Shown in pieces: positions 50,316-60,980 of a stretch of DNA of 64,000 bases (position 1 is the first letter of the stretch; every line of letters starts with the position of its first letter). Origin of the DNA: Stenotrophomonas maltophilia. Lineage in GTDB: Bacteria; Pseudomonadota; Gammaproteobacteria; Xanthomonadales; Xanthomonadaceae. The DNA lies in assembly GCF_002138415.1 (NCBI RefSeq), contig NZ_CP015612.1:846001-910000 (forward strand). Reading direction: 5' to 3'. The translations under genes and the position numbers were made by a program. Under the pieces are notes generated by a model, which was given only the letters and a program-made list of their open reading frames with translations, was not told the DNA's origin and did no database searches.

Positions 50316-51335
50316 CTAATCGTCCCAGCCCGCCAGTGCCAGCTTGCCAAGCGTGCGCCCGCTGGCCAGGCGCTGATGCGCGATGTCCAGGTTGGCCGCA
50401 TTGATCGTGCCCAGTGTCTCGCTGAGGGTGCCGCGCAGCTGGCCGGCGTCGATCATGCTGGCCGCGCGGCTGAGGATGCGGTGCTGTTCGATGCGGTCGG
50501 CGGTGGCGAAGCGCGCGCGCGCGAACATGAATTCCCAGTGGATACCGATGCACTTGGCCTTGTACGGATCTCCGATGCGCAGCGCGCCGCGCGGTTCGAC
50601 GATCAGGCCGACATGGCCCTGCGGCGCCAGCAGCTGGCCCAGTTCATCCCAGTAGTGGTCGGTGTCGGCCAGATTGAGTGCGACATGTACCGCATCGATG
50701 CCCAGCGCCTGCAACTGCGCCAGCAGCGGTCGGCTGTGGTCGATCACATGCTGCGCACCCATCTGCCGGCACCAGTCGGCCGAGGACGCGCGGGAGGCGG
50801 TGGCGATCACCTCGAAGCCGGCATGGCGGGCCAGCTGGATCGCCATCGATCCGACGCCGCCCGCACCGCCGATCACCAGCAGGTACTGGCCGGCATGACG
50901 GCAGTCATCCAGCTGCAACGGCATGCGCTGGAACAGCAGTTCCCATGCGGTGAGCGTGGTCAGCGGCAGGGCGGCCGCTTCAGCGAAATCCAGCGTGGTC
51001 GGCTTGCGTGCGACCAGGCGTTCATCCACCCATTGGTACTGCGCATTGCAGCCCGGGCGGGTGACATCGCCGGCGTAATAGACCTCGTCGCCGGAGGCGA
51101 ACAGGCTGGCCTCTTCGCCGATGGCCTCGACCACGCCGGACGCGTCCCAGCCGAGCACGCGGGGCGCCTCGAGCGTGGCCGGATCAGTGGCCGCGCGCTG
51201 CTTGCCATCGACGGGATTGACCGAGACTGCTTCGACCCGGATCAGCAGGTCACGACCGCGCGGAGGCAGGGGTGGGGGCAGCTGGACATCGCCCAGCGCG
51301 GGGGCGGATTCACGACTCAGGGCGACGGCTTTCAT
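50316..51335 (-). CDS. Zinc-type alcohol dehydrogenase / quinone-reductase-like oxidoreductase
   Basis: MDR-superfamily NADPH enzyme of the QOR/ZADH1 type. The 339-residue product has RVEAVSVNPVDGKQR, GWDASGVVEAIGEE, and the nucleotide-binding LLVIGGAGGVGSMAIQLARH. The zinc-ligand cysteines of true alcohol dehydrogenases are not evident, which favours a zinc-free reductase of quinones or enones. ATG at 51335. Divergent from ompA across a 357-bp spacer. Confidence 0.88.
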   Translation of the reverse strand: MKAVALSRESAPALGDVQLPPPLPPRGRDLLIRVEAVSVNPVDGKQRAATDPATLEAPRVLGWDASGVVEAIGEEASLFASGDEVYYAGDVTRPGCNAQYQWVDERLVARKPTTLDFAEAAALPLTTLTAWELLFQRMPLQLDDCRHAGQYLLVIGGAGGVGSMAIQLARHAGFEVIATASRASSADWCRQMGAQHVIDHSRPLLAQLQALGIDAVHVALNLADTDHYWDELGQLLAPQGHVGLIVEPRGALRIGDPYKAKCIGIHWEFMFARARFATADRIEQHRILSRAASMIDAGQLRGTLSETLGTINAANLDIAHQRLASGRTLGKLALAGWDD

Positions 51336-51544
51336 CTCGGCTCCGGCTGGGTTCGTGGCCCCATCATAAGGTTCCTCACGTTTCCGCAAGCGCGCTGAAC
51401 CGTGTGAAGCAATCCGTTGCGGAATATGTCGCTTCCGCCGCCTAAACACCGTCAAACCCTTGCCGCGCGAAGGTCTTGCGGATTTTCATCATCCTGTATA
51501 GGGTTTCAACGTCGGACCGGTGGAGGGTCGGGCACAACACTTCA

Positions 51545-51590
51545 CATGTTACGGGACTGTTAACATGACCTTCACCCGCCTGAGCATAAT
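51545..51590 (+). promoter_or_regulatory. ompA promoter with overlapping inverted repeat
   Basis: CATGTTA (51545-51551) and TAACATG (51561-51567) form an inverted repeat with a 9-nt centre. TTAACA (51560-51565) inside its right arm and CATAAT (51585-51590) 19 nt on resemble -35 and -10 boxes. TSS would be about 95 nt before the ompA ATG. The rest of the 357-bp spacer holds no gene; a TTGCGG/TATAGG pair at 51476-51502 (15-nt spacing) is a weaker alternative. Confidence 0.45.
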
Positions 51591-51692
51591 GTTCGCGGCG
51601 GTGGCGTGCTGAATCGGCTGTCGAACATCGACGCAGTAGTGCTGGCCCATGCCTCTACCGGTTTCATACCCCCGAAATAGGAGCTGTACTCA

Positions 51693-52781
51693 ATGAACAA
51701 GAAGATCCTTACTGCCGCGCTGCTGGGTGGTCTGGCTTTCGCCCAGGCTGCCTCCGCGCAGGAGTTCGATGACCGCTGGTACCTGACCGGTTCGGCCGGC
51801 TTCAACTTCCAGGACAGCGACCGTCTGACCAATGACGCTCCGTTCGTGACCCTGGGCCTGGGCAAGTTCATCAGCCCGAACTGGTCGCTGGACGGTGAGC
51901 TGAACTATCAGAACCCGAACTTCGATTCGAACAAGGACCTGAACTGGTCGCAGTACGGCGTCTCGCTGGACCTGCGTCGCCACTTCATCAAGGAAGGCCG
52001 CGGCTGGAACCCGTACATCCTGGGTGGCCTGGGCTACCAGAAGTCGGAAGAGTCCTACCCGTTCGATGCCACCGGTCCGCGCAAGCGTAAGGACGGCAAC
52101 GTTGCCGCCAAGCTCGGCGTCGGCCTGCAGACCACCTTCGAGAAGCGCGTTGCTGTCCGCGCCGAAGTTGCCTACCGCGCTGACTTCGACGACCAGAGCG
52201 TTGCCGCCAAGAAGGAAGACTGGTTCGGTGACGTGCTGGCTTCGGTCGGTGTCGTGATCCCGCTGGGCCCGGCTCCGGTCGCGGCTGCTCCGGCTCCGGC
52301 TCCGGTTGCCCCGAGCTGCGCCGACCTGGATGACGACGGTGACGGCGTCAACAACTGCGACGACAAGTGCCCGAACTCGCAGCCGGGTCAGACCATCGGT
52401 CCGGACGGTTGCCCGGTGCCGGTCTCCATCGACCTGAAGGGCGTCAACTTCGACTTCGACAAGTCGAACCTGCGTCCGGACGCCGTGGCGATCCTGAGCG
52501 AAGCCACCGAGATCCTGAAGCGTTACCCGGATCTGCGCGTTGAAGTTGCCGGTCACACCGACTCGAAGGGTACCGACGCTTACAACCAGAAGCTGTCGGA
52601 GCGTCGTGCTACCGCCGTGTACAACTACCTGACCAAGAACGGCGTTGACGCCGGTCGCCTGGTCGGCCCGATCGGCTACGGCGAGAGCCGTCCGATTGCT
52701 CCGAACACCAACCCGGATGGTTCGGACAACCCGGAAGGTCGCGCCAAGAACCGTCGTACCGAGCTGAACGTCCAGAACTAA
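51693..52781 (+). CDS. ompA: OmpA-family outer-membrane protein
   Basis: Links the outer membrane to peptidoglycan. The 362-residue protein has a signal peptide (1-22, ending ASA), an eight-strand-like barrel domain to about residue 190, an Ala/Pro linker, a calcium-binding thrombospondin-3-type stretch (DLDDDGDGVNNCDDKCPNS) and the C-terminal OmpA domain (VEVAGHTDSKGTDAYNQKLS, then GRAKNRRTELNV). Codon use suggests high expression. A strong terminator follows. Confidence 0.95.
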   Translation: MNKKILTAALLGGLAFAQAASAQEFDDRWYLTGSAGFNFQDSDRLTNDAPFVTLGLGKFISPNWSLDGELNYQNPNFDSNKDLNWSQYGVSLDLRRHFIKEGRGWNPYILGGLGYQKSEESYPFDATGPRKRKDGNVAAKLGVGLQTTFEKRVAVRAEVAYRADFDDQSVAAKKEDWFGDVLASVGVVIPLGPAPVAAAPAPAPVAPSCADLDDDGDGVNNCDDKCPNSQPGQTIGPDGCPVPVSIDLKGVNFDFDKSNLRPDAVAILSEATEILKRYPDLRVEVAGHTDSKGTDAYNQKLSERRATAVYNYLTKNGVDAGRLVGPIGYGESRPIAPNTNPDGSDNPEGRAKNRRTELNVQN

Positions 52782-52812
52782 GTTCTGACGCTCTGCCAGT
52801 AAGACACAGCAG

Positions 52813-52841
52813 GACCCGGCTTCGGCCGGGTCTTGTTGTTT
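52813..52841 (+). terminator. Intrinsic terminator after ompA
   Basis: GACCCGGC, loop TTCG, GCCGGGTC, then TTGTTGTTT. 8-bp perfect stem 31 nt after the stop. Confidence 0.85.
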
Positions 52842-52999
52842 CTGCGGCCGGGAATCTGGAATTTCATGCGTCAGGGCAACCGTTCGTCGGGATTTTTTCC
52901 ACAAAACCAATGAGTTGCCGTATTCATTGAAAGTGGCGCTTGAAAGCTGTCGCGGCATTGCTAAACTCGCCGCGTCACTTCCTTTCCTGGATGCCCTTC

Positions 53000-53506
53000 A
53001 TGCTGCGCTCTGCATCGGCCGCCTTCCTGGCGCTGGCCCTGGTTCCCGCCGCCCACGCTGCGGTCGATTGCTCGGTCAACACCAGCGCCTCGCCGCTGCC
53101 GTTGCCGGCCACGACCATCGCGCCGGTGGCCGACGAGCTCTACATCCGTGGCAACCAGCTGGGCATGCCGGCCGGTGTGCTGAGCAGCAACTACGATCCG
53201 TCGCAGTCGCTGGACCAGGTGCTGCAGCGCCTGCGCATCGACGGCTGCCAGAACATCGCCAAGGCCATTCCGGGCGCACCGGCGGTGAAGCCGAACGATC
53301 CGGCGGCCTACAAGCCGCAGACCGAATTCGACAACACGCCCTGGCGCTTCGACATGAGCCAGAACGGCAAGCGCATGACCGCTGAAGAGTTCGATGCCTG
53401 GATGAAGGCGCGTGGCGTGCGTGTGGTCAAGGCACGTCCGGCTCCGGCCGCCACCCCGGCTCCAGCCGAAGCACCGGCTGAGACCAAGCCGGTCGACAAG
53501 AAGTAA
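53000..53506 (+). CDS. Exported protein with C-terminal MTAEEFDAWMKA motif
   Basis: A 168-residue exported protein of unknown function. The ATG at 53000 leads straight into a signal peptide (MLRSASAAFLALALVPAAHA); ATG 52991 would add three residues. Two Cys (in VDCSVN and DGCQNIAK) may form a disulfide. Residues after about 110 contain FDMSQNGKRMTAEEFDAWMK and ARGVRVVKA, repeated in the lipoprotein at 54419. The tail is Ala/Pro/Lys-rich. Just upstream of the RsuA/RluB-type gene. Confidence 0.7.
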   Translation: MLRSASAAFLALALVPAAHAAVDCSVNTSASPLPLPATTIAPVADELYIRGNQLGMPAGVLSSNYDPSQSLDQVLQRLRIDGCQNIAKAIPGAPAVKPNDPAAYKPQTEFDNTPWRFDMSQNGKRMTAEEFDAWMKARGVRVVKARPAPAATPAPAEAPAETKPVDKK

Positions 53507-53526
53507 GCGCCGCGGGGAGCAGAGGC

Positions 53527-54333
53527 TTGCGCACGCGCCGCCCACCTGCCGCCCCCGCTGCCCGCTCCCACGCATCGCGTGGGCGTGCGGTTCCGAATGT
53601 CTCCAGTGGCGTGCGCCATGGCCTGGCGCGCGTGCTGTCCAAGGCCGGCGTGTGCTCGCGCAGCGAGGCCGCGCGCTGGATCGCCGAAGGCCGCGTGCGC
53701 GTGTCCGGCCGCATCGTCCGTGATCCCGAATTCCCGATTGGCCAGCCGGCGCCACCCATCGAAGTCGATGGCCAGCCGATGGATGCGCCGCAGCGCCTGT
53801 ACCTGATGCTCAACAAGCCGCGCGGCGTGGTGACCACGGCGCAGGACGAGCGTGGTCGCGACACCGTGTACCGCTGCTTTGATGGTGCTGGCCTGCCGTG
53901 GATCGCGCCGGTCGGGCGCCTGGACAAGGCCAGCGAAGGGCTGTTGCTGTTCAGCAACGATCCGCAATGGGCGGCGCGCCTGACCGACCCGCAGACCGGG
54001 CCGGACAAGACCTACCACGTGCAGGTTGATGGCCTGCCCGATGACGCCACCCTGGCGGCACTGCAGGCCGGCGTGGAGGACGAGGGCGAGTTCCTCGTTG
54101 CCCAGGCCGTGCGCGTGCTGCGCAGTGGCGACAAGACCGCATGGCTGGAGGTGGTCCTCGACGAGGGCCGCAACCGTCATATCCGCCGCCTGTTGGCGGC
54201 CTTCGACCTGCAGGTGCTGCGCCTGGTCCGGGTCGCGATCGGTGGGCTGCTGCTCGGCGATCTCGGCAAGGGGCAATGGCGGGTGCTGGAGGTCAGTGAC
54301 CAGCAGCGGCTGGGGGCCGCTGCACCGGGCTGA
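53527..54333 (+). CDS. RsuA/RluB/RluE-family pseudouridine synthase
   Basis: Modifies a uridine in rRNA. The product of 268 residues, read from a TTG at 53527 for lack of an ATG, has a basic N-terminal tail, an S4 domain (LARVLSKAGVCSRSEAARWI) and the catalytic motif GRLDKASEGLLLF with Asp133. The S4 domain plus GRLDKxSEG points to RsuA/RluB; the exact site cannot be told. It lies 20 bp after the preceding gene and 85 bp before the lipoprotein gene. Confidence 0.88.
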   Translation: MRTRRPPAAPAARSHASRGRAVPNVSSGVRHGLARVLSKAGVCSRSEAARWIAEGRVRVSGRIVRDPEFPIGQPAPPIEVDGQPMDAPQRLYLMLNKPRGVVTTAQDERGRDTVYRCFDGAGLPWIAPVGRLDKASEGLLLFSNDPQWAARLTDPQTGPDKTYHVQVDGLPDDATLAALQAGVEDEGEFLVAQAVRVLRSGDKTAWLEVVLDEGRNRHIRRLLAAFDLQVLRLVRVAIGGLLLGDLGKGQWRVLEVSDQQRLGAAAPG

Positions 54334-54418
54334 TCACCGCCCGCGGCCGGCGGTTGCCGGCCACCGTTCCAGGCGTAGGGGGCGCCTGGTTGCTGAATTT
54401 CCCGAACGGAGCCTGCCC

Positions 54419-54754
54419 ATGTACCACCCGACCCTCAACCAAACCCTGCGCTGCGCAGGCCTGCTGCTGCCGATGATGCTGCTGACCGCCTGTGGTGGCC
54501 ACAAGAAGGTGGCCAAGGCGGAAACGCCGGCCGAAACCCCGGTGGTGGAAGTGAAGACTCCGGAGCTGGATGGTCGCGGCAGCTACCGCTTCCTGATGAG
54601 CAACGGCGACAAGAAGATGACCGCCGATGAGTTCGATGCCTGGATGAAGGCCAATGGCATCCGCGTTGCCAAGGGCAACGGCCAGGACGCAGCCGCCAAG
54701 CCGGTGGTGGTGGCCAGCAAGGACGAACCGAAGGGCAAGAAGAAAAAGAAATGA
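54419..54754 (+). CDS. Small lipoprotein with MTADEFDAWMKA motif
   Basis: A 111-residue predicted lipoprotein: signal peptide with lipobox LLTAC (Cys25). The middle carries YRFLMSNGDKKMTADEFDAW then MKANGIRVAKG, clearly related to the C-terminal part of the exported protein at 53000-53506. The tail is Lys-rich (KGKKKKK). Function unknown. The open frame upstream of the ATG at 54419 is a shadow of the pseudouridine synthase gene. Confidence 0.75.
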   Translation: MYHPTLNQTLRCAGLLLPMMLLTACGGHKKVAKAETPAETPVVEVKTPELDGRGSYRFLMSNGDKKMTADEFDAWMKANGIRVAKGNGQDAAAKPVVVASKDEPKGKKKKK

Positions 54755-54759
54755 CGCCT

Positions 54760-54821
54760 GTGGGTGCCGACCCGGGTCGGCACACCATCAAGCTCCGGTA
54801 GGTGCCGACCTTGGTCGGCAC
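54760..54821 (+). repeat. Two SMAG-type REPs in tandem
   Basis: A GTGG variant + GTGCCGACC/GGTCGGCAC (54760-54783) and a standard GTAG + GTGCCGACC/GGTCGGCAC (54798-54821), directly after the lipoprotein gene. Confidence 0.8.
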
Positions 54822-54833
54822 GCCTTGCCTGGT

Positions 54834-54872
54834 GGGGTCAGAGCCCTTTCCGCAGGAAAGGGATCCGACCCC
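54834..54872 (+). repeat. GGGGTC-type palindrome, copy 5
   Basis: GGGGTCAGAGCCCTTTCC, loop GCAG, GAAAGGGATCCGACCCC: the best conserved copy, with arms nearly identical to copy 1 in reverse. Between the convergent lipoprotein and kbl genes. Confidence 0.8.
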
Positions 54873-54880
54873 GGCCATGA

Positions 54881-56089
54881 TCAGCCCTTGATCACGCCCA
54901 GCTCGACGCCGATGCGGGTGAACGCATCGATCGCGCGGTCGAGATGCTCGCGGCTGTGCGCGGCGCTGATCTGGGTGCGGATGCGGGCCTGGCCCTTGGG
55001 TACCACCGGGAAGAAGAAGCCGATCGCGTAGATGCCTTCTTCGAGCAGGCGCTCGGCGAACTTCTGCGCCAGCGGTGCGTCGTACAGCATCACCGGGCTG
55101 ATCGGGTGCACGCCCGGCTTCACGTCGAAACCGGCTGCGACCATCTTTTCGCGGAAGTAGCGGGTGTTCTCCACCAGGGTGCCGCGCAGATCGTCAGCGG
55201 CGGCCAGCATCTCGAACGCTTTGATGCCGGCGGCAACCACATGCGGTGGCAGCGAGTTGGAGAACAGGTACGGCCGCGAACGCTGGCGCAGCAGCTCGAT
55301 CACCTCGGCGCTGGCGCAGGTGAAACCGCCCAGTGCGCCGCCCATGGCTTTGCCCAGGGTGCCGGTGATGATGTCGATCTTCTCCAGCACACCCTTCACT
55401 TCGGCCGAGCCGCGGCCGGTGGCACCCAGGAAGCCGGTGGCGTGGCATTCGTCGATGTGCACCAGCGCGTTGTACTTCTTTGCCAGCGCGGTGATTTCGT
55501 CCAGCGGGGCGATGAAGCCGTCCATCGAGAACACGCCGTCGGTGGTGATCAGCTTGGTCTTGCAGCCGGCGGCATCGGCGGCCTGCAGCTGGGCTTCCAG
55601 GTCGGCCATGTCGCAGTTGGCGTAGCGGAAGCGCTTGGCCTTGCACAGGCGCACGCCGTCGATGATCGAAGCATGGTTCAGTGCATCGGAAATGATCGCG
55701 TCGTTCTCGCCGAGCAGCGGTTCGAACAGGCCGCCGTTGGCGTCGAAGCAGGCTGCGTACAGGATGGTGTCCTGCTTGCCGAAGAAGTCGGCGATCTGCT
55801 TCTCCAGCTGCTTGTGCAGGTCCTGGGTACCGCAGATGAAGCGCACCGAGGCCATGCCGAAGCCGTGGGTATCCAGTGCGTCCTTGGCGGCCTGGATCAG
55901 GTCCGGATGGTCGGCCAGGCCCAGGTAGTTGTTGGCACAGAAGTTCAGCACCTTGCGGCCGTCCTCGAGGGTGATCTCGGCCGACTGCGGGCTGGTGATG
56001 ATCCGCTCGGACTTGAACAGGCCCTGGGCGCGGATGGCGTCCAGTTCCTCGGCGTAGTGGCGGGTCAGGGCGGAGGAGGCGTCGGTCAT
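54881..56089 (-). CDS. kbl: 2-amino-3-ketobutyrate CoA ligase (glycine C-acetyltransferase)
   Basis: Second step of threonine breakdown: 2-amino-3-ketobutyrate + CoA to glycine + acetyl-CoA, PLP-dependent. The 402-residue product (ATG at 56089) has [12 protein letters not shown] with Asp213 and the PLP Lys247 in [14 protein letters not shown]-terminal [14 protein letters not shown] is typical. The partner tdh lies 1 kb away on the same strand, with an oppositely directed porin gene between. Confidence 0.96.
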   Translation of the reverse strand: MTDASSALTRHYAEELDAIRAQGLFKSERIITSPQSAEITLEDGRKVLNFCANNYLGLADHPDLIQAAKDALDTHGFGMASVRFICGTQDLHKQLEKQIADFFGKQDTILYAACFDANGGLFEPLLGENDAIISDALNHASIIDGVRLCKAKRFRYANCDMADLEAQLQAADAAGCKTKLITTDGVFSMDGFIAPLDEITALAKKYNALVHIDECHATGFLGATGRGSAEVKGVLEKIDIITGTLGKAMGGALGGFTCASAEVIELLRQRSRPYLFSNSLPPHVVAAGIKAFEMLAAADDLRGTLVENTRYFREKMVAAGFDVKPGVHPISPVMLYDAPLAQKFAERLLEEGIYAIGFFFPVVPKGQARIRTQISAAHSREHLDRAIDAFTRIGVELGVIKG

Positions 56090-56295
56090 GGCGTGGGCAC
56101 GGCTCTGAACGGGGAAACCGCTGATTCTACCGGGCATCGCCGCTTGCCGACCGGCCCGGATGGGGCGTCGCCACGGCCGGCACATGTTGCATCGCAATAG
56201 CAAACTGGTTAAAAATTCGTGAACCGGAGCTGTCCCGCTCCGGCCGCTACGCCCGCTCCCCGCCTTCCACGCCACCGCCCCCACCGGAGACGCTC

Positions 56296-56991
56296 ATGAA
56301 GCACGCCCGTGCCTGCCTCGCCATTGCCGCTGCCCTGACCCTGGCCGCCCCGTTCGCCGCCAGCGCCCAGGAAAACGAATCGCCGTACAGCTGGAACGTC
56401 ACCGCTGTTTCCGATTACCTGTTCCGTGGTGTGTCGCAGACCGACGAGGATCCGACCCTGCAGGCTGGCTTCACCTACACCAGCCCGGTCGGCCTGTATG
56501 CCGGTGTCTGGGGCTCGGGCGTGGACTTCGGTGCAGGTGATCCGAAGACCGAGGTCGACTACCTGATCGGCTACGGCGTGGACGTCACCGAGCGCGTCAA
56601 CTTCGACGTGCTGCTGAACCGCTACACCTACCTGAAGTCCAGCCACCAGAACTACAACGAGCTGATCACCACCACCACGCTGGATGACACCTACAAGCTC
56701 ACGGTGGCCTACACCAACGATGTATGGAACAGCAGCACCGATGGCTGGTACTTCGGCCTGGGTGGCAGCTGGGGCCTGCCGAAGGACTTCACCCTGAATG
56801 CTAATGTCGGTCGCAGCACGTTTGAAGACGGCATCGCCAAGGATTACACCGACTGGAATGTCGGCGTTGAGCGCCAGTTCGGGATGGCCAAGGTCGGCCT
56901 GGGCTACTACGGCACCGACGGCAACGGCCGCGACAACTCCGGCAAGCTGGCCCACAGCCGCGTGATGCTGAGCGTGGCCATCGGCAAATAA
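56296..56991 (+). CDS. TorF-family putative porin
   Basis: A 231-residue outer-membrane beta-barrel candidate. A signal peptide (1-25, ending ASAQ) is followed by WNVTAVSDYLFRGVSQTDED, the hallmark of this family, and alternating barrel strands (VGLYAGVWGSGVDFG; VGVERQFGMAKVGLGYYG). Substrate unknown. It lies between kbl and tdh but on the opposite strand, so it is not part of their transcript. A REP and a terminator follow. Confidence 0.85.
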   Translation: MKHARACLAIAAALTLAAPFAASAQENESPYSWNVTAVSDYLFRGVSQTDEDPTLQAGFTYTSPVGLYAGVWGSGVDFGAGDPKTEVDYLIGYGVDVTERVNFDVLLNRYTYLKSSHQNYNELITTTTLDDTYKLTVAYTNDVWNSSTDGWYFGLGGSWGLPKDFTLNANVGRSTFEDGIAKDYTDWNVGVERQFGMAKVGLGYYGTDGNGRDNSGKLAHSRVMLSVAIGK

Positions 56992-57002
56992 CCCTTGCGT
57001 CG

Positions 57003-57096
57003 GTAGGTGCCAGGCTTGCCTGGCACGCTTTACGAAAAAGGCGCCCATCGGCGCCTTTTTCAGCTTCAAGGTGTGCCGAGCAAGCTCGGCACCCAC
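57003..57096. repeat. Inverted SMAG pair flanking a terminator
   Basis: GTAG + GTGCCAGGC/GCCTGGCAC (57003-57026, plus) and GTGCCGAGC/GCTCGGCAC + CCAC (57073-57096, minus, GTGG foot). The stem sequences differ, so the two are separate REPs. They bracket the terminator at 57035. Confidence 0.75.
57035..57060. terminator. Bidirectional intrinsic terminator
   Basis: AAAAAGGCGCC, loop CATC, GGCGCCTTTTT. With A on one side and T on the other it can end both the porin transcript and the convergent tdh transcript. Confidence 0.9.
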
Positions 57097-57116
57097 CCAT
57101 CGCGCGCGGCGAAGGG

Positions 57117-58139
57117 TCAATTCCAGCTCAACACCACCTTGCCGGCCTTGCCTTCTTCCATCAGGTCGAAGCCCTTCTGGAAGTCGTCGATCGGCAGCTG
57201 GTGGGTCATCACCTTGCCGAGCGGGAAGCCGGACAGCACCAGCTGGGTCATCTTGTACCAGGTCTCGTACATCTTGCGGCCGTAGATGCCCTGCACGGTC
57301 AGGCCCTTGAAGATGATCTTGTCCCAGTCGCAGCCGGCGCCCTTGGGCATGATGCCGAGCATGGCGATCTTGCCGCCGTGGTACATGCAGTCGAGCATGT
57401 CGTTGAACGCACGCGGGTTGCCGCTCATTTCCAGGCCCACGTCGAAGCCCTCCATGTGCAGTTCCTTCATCACGTCCTTCAGCGACTGGTTGGCCACGTT
57501 GACCACGCGGGTGGCGCCCATGTCGGCGGCCAGCTTCAGGCGGAAATCATTGACGTCGGTCACCACCACGTTGCGCGCACCGATGTGCTTGCAGATGCCT
57601 GCGGCGATGATGCCGATCGGGCCGGCGCCGGTGATCAGCACGTCCTCGCCGATCACGTTGAACTCCAGCGCGCAGTGCGCGGCGTTGCCGTAGGGATCGA
57701 AGAACGCGGCCAGCTCGGACGGAATCTGGTCCGGGATCGGCCACAGGTTGCTGGCCGGCATCACCATGTATTCGGCGAACGCGCCGTTGACGTTGACGCC
57801 GATGCCGACGGTGTTCGGGCACAGGTGCGGACGGCCGCCACGGCAGTTGCGGCAGTGGCCGCAGACGATGTGGCCTTCGGCAGAGACGCGCTGGCCGATC
57901 TCATAGCCGGTCACGGCCGAGCCGAGTGCGGCGACGCGACCGACGAATTCGTGGCCGATGGTCAGACCCGGCTTGATCGTGCGCTGGCTCCACTCGTCCC
58001 ACAGGTAGATGTGCAGGTCGGTACCGCAGATCGCGGTCTTCTCGAGCTTGATCAGGACCTCGTTCGGGCCCGGGGTCGGCACCGGAACTTCTTCCAGCCA
58101 GATGCCCTTGGCCGCTTCGCGCTTGACCAGGGCCTTCAT
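57117..58139 (-). CDS. tdh: L-threonine 3-dehydrogenase
   Basis: Oxidises threonine to 2-amino-3-ketobutyrate with NAD. From ATG 58139 the 340-residue product matches the family start ([14 protein letters not shown]). Catalytic zinc residues Cys38, His63 and Glu64 and the structural zinc set Cys93/96/99/107 ([15 protein letters not shown]) are present. Starts at 58154 or 58169 are possible, but a TATAAT at 58191-58186 would leave only about 10 nt of leader for the latter. Confidence 0.96.
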   Translation of the reverse strand: MKALVKREAAKGIWLEEVPVPTPGPNEVLIKLEKTAICGTDLHIYLWDEWSQRTIKPGLTIGHEFVGRVAALGSAVTGYEIGQRVSAEGHIVCGHCRNCRGGRPHLCPNTVGIGVNVNGAFAEYMVMPASNLWPIPDQIPSELAAFFDPYGNAAHCALEFNVIGEDVLITGAGPIGIIAAGICKHIGARNVVVTDVNDFRLKLAADMGATRVVNVANQSLKDVMKELHMEGFDVGLEMSGNPRAFNDMLDCMYHGGKIAMLGIMPKGAGCDWDKIIFKGLTVQGIYGRKMYETWYKMTQLVLSGFPLGKVMTHQLPIDDFQKGFDLMEEGKAGKVVLSWN

Positions 58140-58185
58140 CGTTTGCTGCGCCATCGGGGTGGAACTCATCAGGGGGAAAGCGCGG

Positions 58186-58191
58186 ATTATA
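58186..58191 (-). promoter_or_regulatory. -10 box of tdh promoter
   Basis: Perfect TATAAT on the minus strand, 47 bp before the tdh ATG. No clear -35 was found. Confidence 0.5.
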
Positions 58192-58306
58192 GGGTGCCGC
58201 GCGGATTTCCCATGTTGCGCTGCGGGTGCAGTGGCGGAACGAAAGGCGTGCGCCGGCGGGCGTTTCGAACGTGCTGCGAACAGCGGCGCCTCCCTGATCC
58301 GGGAAA

Positions 58307-58487
58307 GGGGGCGTGGTCACCCTGGCCAGGACACGCAAAAGCCCCTCCATGGTGCTCGATGGCGCCTTGCTCGTGCGCGCTGTCCTGCGCACACGGCAAG
58401 ACCGGGGTTGGGCGTCCTGCCCAACCCGCCAGTCGCATGCGCCCGGCCCATGGCGCCAACGGTCCCGTCCAGGGTGACCACGCCCCC
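58307..58487. repeat. Large inverted-repeat structure between tdh and the S46 gene
   Basis: A perfect 19-bp inverted repeat (58307-58325 and 58469-58487, GGGGGCGTGGTCACCCTGG and its complement) encloses 143 bp with further stems: CAGGACA/TGTCCTG (58327-58333, 58381-58387) and GGGTTGGGC/GCCCAACCC (58405-58413, 58419-58427). No gene lies here. It occupies the middle of a 478-bp divergent spacer. Confidence 0.8.
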
Positions 58488-58583
58488 TCTGGACGATTTC
58501 CGTGTGCGCGGCCGACGTGCGCGTGGCAGAGCAAGAAGCAGGCCCATGACTTCCGGGGTTCGGGGCGGGGCAGGGCGGCGGGC

Positions 58584-58589
58584 TACAAT
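58584..58589 (+). promoter_or_regulatory. -10 box before the S46 peptidase
   Basis: TACAAT, 28 bp upstream of the ATG. No good -35; the upstream sequence is a G/C-rich run. Confidence 0.4.
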
Positions 58590-58617
58590 CGAGGGTTCCA
58601 CTACCAGGGGCCGCTCC

Positions 58618-60780
<2,163 letters not shown>

Positions 60781-60790
60781 ACCGGTTGCG

Positions 60791-60814
60791 GTAGTGCCGG
60801 CCGCTGGCCGGCAA
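60791..60814 (+). repeat. SMAG REP after the S46 gene
   Basis: GTAG + TGCCGGCC/GGCCGGCA, 10 bp after the stop codon and ahead of a terminator. Confidence 0.8.
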
Positions 60815-60840
60815 CCTCGACCAGGCAGCCGGAGATTCCG

Positions 60841-60871
60841 AAACCCCGCGACGCAGGTCGCGGGGTTTTTT
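60841..60871 (+). terminator. Intrinsic terminator after the S46 gene
   Basis: AAACCCCGCGAC, loop GCAG, GTCGCGGGGTTT then TTT. Strong rho-independent form. Confidence 0.9.
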
Positions 60872-60980
60872 CATGCCCGGCCCGGCCCGGTGCGCCGAAC
60901 AGGTATCATCCCTGTTCCGCGGACTTCACAGGATGTGAACGAAACGCGGAAACCTCCTCCCCCCAGGACCCCTTGCACGC

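Noticed and set aside
54026..54754. A 242-codon protein starting inside the pseudouridine synthase gene
   Set aside because: Only the part from the ATG at 54419 makes sense, with a signal peptide and lipobox; the upstream part is an alternative frame of another gene.
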